NCBI GenBank assembly: GCA_025351985.1
Contig: JANXUW010000493.1
Location: 1-6,052 of the forward strand
Source of the DNA: Pseudolysobacter sp.
GTDB taxonomy: Bacteria; Pseudomonadota; Gammaproteobacteria; Xanthomonadales; Rhodanobacteraceae
Direction: 5' to 3'
Length of the DNA stretch: 6,052 bases
Part shown: piece by piece, positions 1 through 5,950 of the stretch
Numbering within the stretch: the stretch's first letter is position 1
How the letters are laid out: each line of letters starts with the position of its first letter
Translations under genes and position numbers: made by a program
The notes under the pieces: generated by a model
Databases searched by the model: none
Seen by the model: the letters and a program-made list of their open reading frames with translations, nothing else
What the model was told of the DNA's origin: nothing

Positions 1-1099
1 CGGCGTCACCGTGGATCAGAATCGCAATCACCTGGTCGTGACTCTTGTCCTTGCGCCGGTTCTGTCGCGCACGCACGCTGCCGGCGACGACCGGGTTGAT
101 GATCTCCAGATGCGACGGATTGAAACCCATCGCCAGATGCACGGCACCGCCCGCGGTTTGGATGTCCGAGCTGAAACCCATGTGGTATTTGACGTCACCG
201 GAATGCGCCGGATCATCGTCGTGCGCGAACTTGCCTTCGAACTCGTCGAACAACTGGTGCGGCGGTTTGCCGAAGGTATTGACCAGCACGTTGAGGCGAC
301 CGCGATGCGCCATGCCGATGACCATTTCCTTGGCGCCATTCGCACCACCGCGCTGGATGATGTCGTCCAGCATCGGAATGAGGCTGTCGCCGCCCTCTAG
401 CGAAAAACGCTTCTGGCCGACATAACGGGTGTGCAAGTAACGTTCAAGCCCATCGGCGGCGGTCAATTGCGCGAGGATGTGTTTTTTCTGCTCGGCGCTG
501 AACGGGAACTTGCCACCGGTGGCCTCCATTTTTTCATGCACCCAGCGCCGTTGTTCGGCGTCCGAGATATGCATGAATTCCGCACCGATCGTGCTGGCGT
601 AAGTTGCCTTGAGCAGCGCGAGCAAATCCTTCAGCTTGAGTCGGCGCGAGCCAGCCTGGGCCGCGGTATTGAATTCGGTGTTGAGGTCGGCATCGGTCAG
701 GCCGTGGAACGCAAGCTCCAGATCGGGTGCCGGTTGTTTTGCGGCAAGACCGAGCGGATCGAGATTCGCCGCCAGATGGCCGCGTGATCGATAAGCCGTG
801 ACCAGACGCAACACGTTCGCCTGTTTCTGCGCATCCTGCTCGCTGGCCGGCACGGCGGCCTGGGCGTGCACATTGCGATTGCGCTTTTGCGCTTCCTCGA
901 TACCCGCGATTACCACCGAGTGCGGCACGTCACCGGCTTCGCGTCCGCGAAACGTATCGAAGTAGGTTTTCCACTCCGGCGAAACACTGCTGGTGTCCTG
1001 CAGGTAATTTTCGTACAAGCCCTCGATAAACGCGGCGTTGCCGCCTGAGAGTTGCGAGGATTGGGCGAACTGTTGAAGCAGGCTGGGGTTGGCGCTCAC
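1..1099 (-). CDS. sucA: 2-oxoglutarate dehydrogenase E1 component, N-terminal part (runs off left edge)
   Basis: Thiamine-diphosphate-dependent E1 subunit of the 2-oxoglutarate dehydrogenase complex. It decarboxylates 2-oxoglutarate and passes the succinyl group to the lipoyl arm of SucB in the cytoplasmic TCA cycle. The window holds the first 366 codons of a protein that is usually about 930-950 residues; the fragment ends in IHGDA. The minus-strand translation opens MSANPSLLQQFAQSSQL, followed by AFIEGLYENYLQD and a W-K-T-Y-F-D segment, typical of the E1 N-terminal arm. Further on come YVGQKRFSLEGGDSLIP, GMAHRGRLNVLVN, GDVKYHMG and HLAMGFNPSHLEIINPVV, the conserved core of the OdhA/SucA family. 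The start is GTG at 1099-1097: an in-frame TAA lies three codons upstream, and GGTAAG (1110-1105) sits 5 nt before it as a modest ribosome-binding site. The gene is preceded by its own promoter-like element, and sucB presumably follows outside the window. Identity is very secure. Confidence 0.97.
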   Translation of the reverse strand, partial: MSANPSLLQQFAQSSQLSGGNAAFIEGLYENYLQDTSSVSPEWKTYFDTFRGREAGDVPHSVVIAGIEEAQKRNRNVHAQAAVPASEQDAQKQANVLRLVTAYRSRGHLAANLDPLGLAAKQPAPDLELAFHGLTDADLNTEFNTAAQAGSRRLKLKDLLALLKATYASTIGAEFMHISDAEQRRWVHEKMEATGGKFPFSAEQKKHILAQLTAADGLERYLHTRYVGQKRFSLEGGDSLIPMLDDIIQRGGANGAKEMVIGMAHRGRLNVLVNTFGKPPHQLFDEFEGKFAHDDDPAHSGDVKYHMGFSSDIQTAGGAVHLAMGFNPSHLEIINPVVAGSVRARQNRRKDKSHDQVIAILIHGDA

Positions 1100-1191
1100 G
1101 CTGGCTTACCGAAGTTGAGAGGCGCGCTAACGCACGCCCGATGGGATTGACGGTCCGGCACAAAACAATTCGTGCAGATTAAAACCCGCAA

Positions 1192-1222
1192 ATTATACGC
1201 GCAAGCTGCGGCATTGCAGCAA
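1192..1222 (-). promoter_or_regulatory. Probable sigma-70 promoter of sucA
   Basis: On the minus strand there is a perfect TATAAT at 1197-1192. TTGCTG (1222-1217, four of six matches to TTGACA) lies 19 bp upstream, which is longer than the usual 16-18 bp. No TGn extended -10 is present. A transcript starting about 7 nt downstream would carry an untranslated leader of roughly 85 nt before the sucA GTG at 1099. The position, in the only sizeable intergenic gap of the window, fits a separate sucA transcription unit. The -10 is convincing; the -35 is weaker. Confidence 0.5.
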
Positions 1223-1273
1223 TAAAATCCGTGGTGATTTGGGCAGGATTCACGCGGCGCGCCTGTTCGCAGA

Positions 1274-1292
1274 CAATTCGATCACCGAATCG
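1274..1292 (-). terminator. Hairpin after the GNAT gene, possible weak or factor-dependent terminator
   Basis: Minus-strand CGATTCG pairs with CGAATTG around a GTGAT loop, giving a 7-bp stem that includes one G-T wobble. It begins 15 nt after the GNAT stop codon and lies upstream of the sucA promoter. No T-run follows it, so it is not a standard intrinsic terminator. It could protect a 3' end, or it may be chance. Confidence 0.25.
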
Positions 1293-1307
1293 ATGTGCGA
1301 CCTTTGT

Positions 1308-2312
1308 CTACAAACTCAACTGGCGCAGCTCATCGGCGCCGCGCGCGCGCTCCCAGACTTGCTCGAAATAGCTCAGCAACTGGCGATGTCGGCCGGGTGC
1401 GTAGCTGCCGCCTTCGCCGTCGTAGCGGAGTGCGTCCGGCCGAAACAGATAACCCGATCGATCGGTCAGGATGAACGCTGACGTGTAGTGGCGGTCTTCA
1501 TCGAACTCCGGCACGCGGATCTCGAACACGCTCGAAAGCCGCTGCGCCAATGCGATCAAGCGGTTGCCGTCGTGCACGGCGCGGTCGGGATCACGCACGA
1601 GAATGCGCACGCGCGAGCCGCGGCCTTGCGTAGCGATATGCTGGAGCGCGGCAAGAACATCGGTGTGGTCGAGCAGGCCCGGATCGAGTTCGCGGCTGCA
1701 GATCGCAATATCGCGTGCCGCGCCATGCAGCAGCGCGAGAAACGCCGCGATCGTTTCGTCGCGTGTAGTCGTGTGAAGGTCCTGATTTTCCGGAGCGGGA
1801 GCGGGGGACGCCCGTTCGGGTGCCTTCATCGGCGCCAGCGCGAGGCGCATATGTCGGTGGCGGATATTCGCCTCGACAAATTCCTCGCCGTAACTTTCGA
1901 AACCAAAAGCCTCGTAAAAGCCGATCGCGCTGACTTGCGAATGCAGCTCCACTTCGGTGTAACCAAGTTCGCGCGCGCGCTCGACCAGCGTGCGCAGCAA
2001 CGCCGCGCCCACCTGTTTGCCGCGCCACGGCTTGCGCACCGCCATGCGTCCGATCTTGCGTTCCGGCGTGAGCCGTCCGGTGCCGATCGGTGTGCCGTCA
2101 TTTGCGCGCGCCAGCACGTGGTGACTGAGCGCATCGAGCTCGTCCCATTCTTCTTCGCGCGATACCTGCTGCTCGATCACGAATACTTCTTCGCGAACTT
2201 CACGCAGATCGGCGAGATCACGATCCCATGCGGCGTGTTCGACACTGAAGTCCGTGGCTATCGTTTTGGCGGCAGAAGATTCGGGCGTGATTCGGGTCGG
2301 TTGATCGGTCAT
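1308..2312 (-). CDS. GNAT family N-acetyltransferase fused to a C-terminal phospholipase-D-like (DUF7931-type) domain
   Basis: This is a 334-residue two-domain cytoplasmic protein. Residues about 20-160 form a GNAT acyltransferase of the ElaA/YjcF-like type. GTGRL (77-81) and GRMAV (88-92) lead into the acetyl-CoA pyrophosphate loop R97-G-K-Q-V-G102-A, followed by ELGYTEVELHSQ and FYEAFGFESYGEEF (132-145), a typical GNAT end. A Pro/Ala-rich linker (about 161-178) joins a domain at 185-334 with IAICSRELD, VRILVRDPDRAVHDGNRL and LAQRLSSVFEIRVPE. I relate this to the DUF7931 phospholipase-D-like family seen in gammaproteobacterial GNAT fusions. The catalytic HxKxxxxD is not intact: H275 is followed by Y-T-S and the aspartate is displaced, so a binding role is more likely than phosphodiesterase activity. 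The start is ATG at 2312, overlapping the roxA stop (ATGA), with TGGAA 7 nt upstream. The same frame stays open for another 108 codons upstream, but only as antisense-free overlap within roxA. The acceptor substrate is unknown; linkage to roxA hints at a translation-related target. Confidence 0.85.
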   Translation of the reverse strand: MTDQPTRITPESSAAKTIATDFSVEHAAWDRDLADLREVREEVFVIEQQVSREEEWDELDALSHHVLARANDGTPIGTGRLTPERKIGRMAVRKPWRGKQVGAALLRTLVERARELGYTEVELHSQVSAIGFYEAFGFESYGEEFVEANIRHRHMRLALAPMKAPERASPAPAPENQDLHTTTRDETIAAFLALLHGAARDIAICSRELDPGLLDHTDVLAALQHIATQGRGSRVRILVRDPDRAVHDGNRLIALAQRLSSVFEIRVPEFDEDRHYTSAFILTDRSGYLFRPDALRYDGEGGSYAPGRHRQLLSYFEQVWERARGADELRQLSL

Positions 2313-3511
2313 GCACTGATTCCAAAATGTCCCGCATTCAACAGGCAACGCACAGTATCGAGTTCGTCCTGAGCGAGTTGCAACAATACCGATGCTTGGA
2401 TCTCGCGTGTTGCAGTAAGCAAGCGTGCCAGGACCAGCGAACAAGCGTACGTATCGCCGCTCGCGTACAACTCGGCGGCCTTGCCGACTTTGGCATAAGC
2501 GAGGCGCGTCCACGGATTGCGCTGCAAGCGATGACCTTGCTGCAAACGCTTGCGCAGCGCGGCATCGCTCAGCGCGCGCGGACGCGGCGCCGGCGCATGA
2601 GCGTTGCGATAGCGCGTGATGAACGGGCCGAACCATGTCCGCAATTGTTCCTCATCGGCATTGCCGAGCGCGGCCAGCGTTTTCTGCACATTTTGCAGCG
2701 CCGACGCATCGATTTCGCCGGGGAAACGTGCGGCGCTCAAATCGCTGTCGGTATAACGTTGTTCTTCGGGCAAACGCTCGGCGATGAACTCGGCAAAATC
2801 GCTGAAAAGTTCCGCGTGCGATGGCGCGCGCAACCCGATCGAGAACGTCAGGCACTCGCCTTCAGCAACGCCGTGATGCGGCACGCCCGGTGGCAGATAA
2901 AGCATGTCGCCGGGCTCCAGCAACCATTCGTCGGTCGGAGTGAATTCGGTCAGCAACTTGAGTTCGGTATCGCTGCGAAATTGTTTCGGCGCATCCGCAG
3001 CGGTACTGATTTGCCAGCGACGTGTTCCTGTCGCCTGCAGCAGAAATACATCGTATTGATCGACATGCGCGCCGACCGATCCGCCATCGACCGCATAACT
3101 GACCATCACATCATCGATGCGCCAGTCCGGAATAAACCGGAAATGATCGAGCAGGGCGGCGATATTCGCATCCCACTTATCGACATCCTGCACCAGCAAG
3201 GTCCAATGCGATTTCGGCTGCGCTGCGAAGTCAGCTTCGGCGAACGGACCGTTGCGCAGGGTCCAGCGATCGGTCTTCGGCGTATGCGTGATTAGCCGCG
3301 ACAACGCCATTTCCTCGCACGCGAGTCCGGCCAAGTCGTTGGCTGTGATCGGGCTGACGAAATCCGGCAACGAGCCGCGAATCAGCAGCGGTTTTTTCTG
3401 CCAGTAGTCGCGCAGGAATCGCGCCGGCGGCATGCCAAGAAGTTGCGCTTGTGTACCTTGCGCTATGTCGCAAGCGGCTTTCGATTTCGACACGTTATTG
3501 TTGTCGCCCAC
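2309..3511 (-). CDS. roxA: Ribosomal oxygenase RoxA/YcfD: ribosomal protein L16 arginine hydroxylase (JmjC/cupin fold)
   Basis: A 2-oxoglutarate- and Fe(II)-dependent oxygenase. The E. coli homologue YcfD hydroxylates an arginine (Arg81) of ribosomal protein L16. The 400-residue product aligns by eye with YcfD (373 residues): FLRDYWQKKPLLIR (32-45), IPDWRIDDVMVSYAVDGGSVG (127-147), the metal motif H149-V-D151 in GAHVDQYDVF, LEPGDMLYLPPGVPHHG with the distal metal ligand H212, then SIGLRAPSHAEL. R164 in GTRRW corresponds to the YcfD 2-oxoglutarate-binding arginine. The C-terminal half supplies the dimerisation and winged-helix regions. The start is GTG at 3511: TGGAA lies 7 nt upstream, and an in-frame stop (TAA) closes the frame about 15 codons further up. 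This gives roughly 20 extra N-terminal residues compared with YcfD. An internal ATG at codon 27 would cut off the conserved QLLGM segment. The stop TGA overlaps the GNAT start. All three iron ligands are present, so the enzyme looks active. Confidence 0.95.
   Translation of the reverse strand: MGDNNNVSKSKAACDIAQGTQAQLLGMPPARFLRDYWQKKPLLIRGSLPDFVSPITANDLAGLACEEMALSRLITHTPKTDRWTLRNGPFAEADFAAQPKSHWTLLVQDVDKWDANIAALLDHFRFIPDWRIDDVMVSYAVDGGSVGAHVDQYDVFLLQATGTRRWQISTAADAPKQFRSDTELKLLTEFTPTDEWLLEPGDMLYLPPGVPHHGVAEGECLTFSIGLRAPSHAELFSDFAEFIAERLPEEQRYTDSDLSAARFPGEIDASALQNVQKTLAALGNADEEQLRTWFGPFITRYRNAHAPAPRPRALSDAALRKRLQQGHRLQRNPWTRLAYAKVGKAAELYASGDTYACSLVLARLLTATREIQASVLLQLAQDELDTVRCLLNAGHFGISA
2313..2324 (-). 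promoter_or_regulatory. Ribosome-binding site of the GNAT gene
   Basis: TGGAA (2324-2320) lies 7 nt upstream of the ATG at 2312, inside the last codons of roxA. The stretch TGGAATCA is identical in sequence and spacing to the one before roxA. It fixes the ATG as the start and rules against the longer upstream reading. Confidence 0.55.
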
Positions 3512-3523
3512 GTTGTGATTCCA
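3512..3523 (-). promoter_or_regulatory. Ribosome-binding site deciding the roxA GTG start
   Basis: TGGAA (3523-3519) is followed by a 7-nt spacer and then GTG at 3511. It supports this GTG over the second GTG at codon 7 and the ATG at codon 27, neither of which has a comparable site. Confidence 0.5.
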
Positions 3524-3539
3524 GTCCGGCAGACTACGG

Positions 3540-3569
3540 ATTATAGCGTCGCTTTATAACGTCTGCCGC
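3540..3569 (-). promoter_or_regulatory. Possible promoter for roxA and the GNAT gene
   Basis: The 42-bp gap between the kinase stop and the roxA start contains a perfect minus-strand TATAAT (3545-3540). The best -35 match is GCGGCA (3569-3564) at 18 bp, only three of six and inside the last kinase codons. The leader would be about 20 nt. The -10 is strong and the -35 poor, so it may need an activator or be chance. Confidence 0.35.
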
Positions 3570-5263
3570 AGTAATACGTGCAGGCGCGTGCCATCGCCGT
3601 TGCTCGCGATATGAATCTTGCCATCCAGCGCGAGCGCGCGGTCGCGCATGCCTTGCAGGCCATAACCGCGCCGTGCATCTGGTGTTGTCGTGATGCCGAC
3701 ACCATCGTCACGCAGATTGATGACCAGCAACAAGATCTTGCCGCGAATGCCGATGCGCAGGCGTGCGTCGAAGTGCGTGCCCTGCGCGTGACGCACGGCG
3801 TTGGTGGCACCCTCCTGCACGATGCGCCACACCGCGATTTGCGTGTCCTCGCCGAGCGCTGCGATCAAGGCGGGTTCGCCGTTGAGCGCGAACACATAAC
3901 GCAATCCGGCCTGTTCGACCAGATCGCGCAGCGGCCCTTCGCGCAACGCGCGCACGAGGCCGAATTCATCCAGTGCGGGTGGCCGCAAGGAATCCATCAA
4001 GCCGTGCACCGAGCGCCGCATGGTCGCGAGAATTTCGTAGATCGATGTGGTCACGTCGCCGAGTTGCGCGGCATTCAACCAATCTGCTGCGAGCTTGATA
4101 CGCGTATGCACCGCGGTCAGATTCTGGCCGAGCTCGTCGTGCAGTTCAGCGGCCATGCGCCGGCGTTGTTCTTCCTCAAGACGCAAATTGCGCTGCGCGG
4201 CGTCACGCAGATCGATGCCGAGCCGATCCAGATCGCGGTTGGCGTGTGCGAGTTGGTTGTTCTGTGCGGCCAGCGAGTTTCGACTGGCGCGTTGTGAATC
4301 GAGTGCGGCGCCAAGCAATAGTGACACGCTCCCAAAAAGCGCCAACAACATTTGCGTGAAAAGATTGCGATACGGATCGGGAGCATGCAGCGCAGGGAGC
4401 AGCGTTACCAGCCAACTGCTCAACGCCAGCGCCAAGGCAGCAGCGCGCCAGCCGTGACGGATCGCAAAAACAAATGTGGGAATCAAAATCAGAATGCGCA
4501 TGTAGTCGTACACCGCATCGTCGACCTCGGTGCGCATGACCACGACATACGCTGCTGCGAATGCAAGCAAAAGCAAAGTTTCCTTGCGCCAGTTTGCATA
4601 TGCTCGGGAGCTGTCGCGCGCAAGCAGGATTGCGAACAACGCAGGCGCCAACGCGATCACGCCCATGTAGTCGCCGGTTAATTTTCCGAGCGTGAAACGC
4701 ACGATGCCCATGCCGGGATTTTCAATGTTGATGACATAGACAATCAACAGATTCGCGATGGTCTCGCCCGCGGCGCATATCAGGCATGCGAAAAGCATCC
4801 AACCCATGCCGCCAGGTGTGCTCAACATGTTGGCCATCGCGCCGCTGCTTGAGCGCCAGCGCATCAACATGGAGCCGGGAACCGATGCCAGTGGCGCGAA
4901 GAAAATGATCGCCAGCGCTGCCGGCCCCGCAACGCACCACAATAAATCCATCAACGAATTGCCCTGATTCCACGCGACCACGGCCACAAAAATGCGCGCA
5001 TAGAATTCGCCGCCAAGAATCCATAGCCAGTATCGCCGCGGAAGCAAAGCCAACGCAGCGAAGCGCAGCCCTGCAGGCACGAACCAGTAAAACCGCGCGA
5101 TGGGGAAAAGCAGCCAGACATAGATCGCCGCGAAGACGGTGGCGGCGAGCGGTCGAAGGAGAATGTCGTTGACACTATTGCGAAGCCAGCACAAGACGAT
5201 AGATATCAACGATTGCGGCGCGCGCAAATCCTCGGTCGGAATCCTGCTATGTAACGCGTTCAC
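3554..5263 (-). CDS. Membrane sensor histidine kinase, MASE1-like sensor plus HisKA_3 and HATPase (NarL-type partner expected)
   Basis: This 569-residue protein should sense a signal through the membrane and phosphorylate a LuxR/NarL-type response regulator. Residues about 35-320 are a run of hydrophobic segments, probably about eight, with an arrangement like the MASE1 sensor of UhpB; this part is matched by general pattern only. A helical, probably coiled-coil linker (about 323-368) leads to the HisKA_3 dimerisation box with phospho-acceptor H375 in AAELHDELGQNL. SLRPPALDEFGLVRAL (425-440) is the usual second conserved segment. The ATPase domain shows the N-box EGATNAVRHAQ with N488, D520-G-V-G in LRDDGVGI, and GYGLQGMRDRA (533-543). 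No receiver domain is attached and no regulator gene is visible. The start is GTG at 5263, with no clear ribosome-binding site; the Nmad2-like gene ends only 18 nt upstream, so translation may be coupled. The ATG at 5267 is in another frame and soon stops. The gene ends TAA, 42 nt before roxA. Confidence 0.92.
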   Translation of the reverse strand: MNALHSRIPTEDLRAPQSLISIVLCWLRNSVNDILLRPLAATVFAAIYVWLLFPIARFYWFVPAGLRFAALALLPRRYWLWILGGEFYARIFVAVVAWNQGNSLMDLLWCVAGPAALAIIFFAPLASVPGSMLMRWRSSSGAMANMLSTPGGMGWMLFACLICAAGETIANLLIVYVINIENPGMGIVRFTLGKLTGDYMGVIALAPALFAILLARDSSRAYANWRKETLLLLAFAAAYVVVMRTEVDDAVYDYMRILILIPTFVFAIRHGWRAAALALALSSWLVTLLPALHAPDPYRNLFTQMLLALFGSVSLLLGAALDSQRASRNSLAAQNNQLAHANRDLDRLGIDLRDAAQRNLRLEEEQRRRMAAELHDELGQNLTAVHTRIKLAADWLNAAQLGDVTTSIYEILATMRRSVHGLMDSLRPPALDEFGLVRALREGPLRDLVEQAGLRYVFALNGEPALIAALGEDTQIAVWRIVQEGATNAVRHAQGTHFDARLRIGIRGKILLLVINLRDDGVGITTTPDARRGYGLQGMRDRALALDGKIHIASNGDGTRLHVLLRQTL

Positions 5264-5281
5264 GCATCGGTCTTGTTTGGG

Positions 5282-5920
5282 TCAGTCAACGCAGGATAGC
5301 GCAGCGTGATGGGTGATCGGCACGCAAGGGCCGCAATTGGTTGTTGATACTGATGGCGTTCCTTGTCTGCCACCAGGAAATTGGCTCAGCCATTTTTCCA
5401 GGAGAGCAATGTCATCCGGCTTTCGATGCGCATCCACGACATGGCCCTGCGTCTTCGGCGCAAGATGCAATAGCTCTTGTATCAAGCGTTTGTCCGCTTC
5501 AATCGAACGCTTGCCGAAATACCAGAATCGGCGCGAGACGAGAACGCGTTTGCCTGAGAGATCGCGCTCAACGCAAGATTTGTCATGCACGCGGTTCGGC
5601 ACTTGCTGCAGAACTTCGCTGCCATCGCGCAGACGCACAGGCGTGTAGATGTTGTCGGGACACAGATTCGTTGCTGATGGTTTGCGCATGTCGAAGCGCA
5701 CGTCGCGCCAATAGTCAGCCACGTCTATAGATTCCTTGACTTGCATCGCATAAAGCACATGGCCGCATTCGACCGGTGCGGCATGAAAACCTACGATCCA
5801 GTCGCCCACGCTCGCCGTGCGTCGAATAGCAGGCTTGCAGATCGCCAGCGTGCACCAGCCATCGAATGGATTTGGTGCCGTTCCGGCATCATGGCGAACG
5901 ATGTATCTGTAAATTCGCAT
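5282..5920 (-). CDS. Nmad2-like protein (nucleotide modification associated domain 2)
   Basis: This is a 212-residue soluble protein without a signal peptide or membrane segment. I recognise the pattern of the Nmad2 family, which was named by genome-context analysis for association with DNA base-modification genes; its biochemistry is not established to my knowledge. Visible hallmarks are RYIVRHDAGTAPNPF (5-19), CTLAICKPAIR (23-33), GDWIVGF (39-45), VLYAMQV (55-61), DYWRDVRF (69-76), DNIYTP (89-94), RVLVSRRFWYFG (125-136), KTQGHVVD (156-163) and the closing GRQGTPSV. The conserved core spans nearly the whole protein, so it looks full length and intact. The start is uncertain. ATG at 5920 has GGA 7 nt upstream and puts the conserved strand at the very N-terminus, as in relatives. 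ATG at 5932 or TTG at 5938 would add 4 or 6 residues. Base composition matches the neighbours. It lies between a membrane-protein gene and the kinase, all on the same strand. Confidence 0.75.
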   Translation of the reverse strand: MRIYRYIVRHDAGTAPNPFDGWCTLAICKPAIRRTASVGDWIVGFHAAPVECGHVLYAMQVKESIDVADYWRDVRFDMRKPSATNLCPDNIYTPVRLRDGSEVLQQVPNRVHDKSCVERDLSGKRVLVSRRFWYFGKRSIEADKRLIQELLHLAPKTQGHVVDAHRKPDDIALLEKWLSQFPGGRQGTPSVSTTNCGPCVPITHHAALSCVD

Positions 5921-5950
5921 CTCACGATCCATCTGCAATGAGTATCTGTA

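Noticed and set aside
1303..1314. TTTGTCTACAAA inverted repeat at the end of the GNAT gene, considered as an operator
   Set aside because: The arms are only 5 bp and overlap the GNAT stop codon. It is over 80 bp upstream of the sucA -35 and matches no operator I know.
1488..2372. A 294-codon open frame on the plus strand opposite the GNAT gene
   Set aside because: The minus strand here carries clear GNAT motifs. The plus-strand translation has no recognisable domain and is what a GC-rich gene often leaves open on its opposite strand.
2313..2636. A 108-codon upstream extension of the GNAT reading frame
   Set aside because: It lies wholly inside roxA in another frame, has a composition unlike a real protein, and the ATG at 2312 has its own ribosome-binding site.
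2327..3295. A 322-codon open frame on the plus strand opposite roxA
   Set aside because: roxA is certain on the minus strand, with all its catalytic residues. The opposite-strand product has an arbitrary Arg/Gln-rich composition and no family resemblance.
3578..4297. A 239-codon open frame on the plus strand opposite the kinase
   Set aside because: It mirrors the HisKA_3/HATPase coding region; no motif or plausible initiation site supports it.
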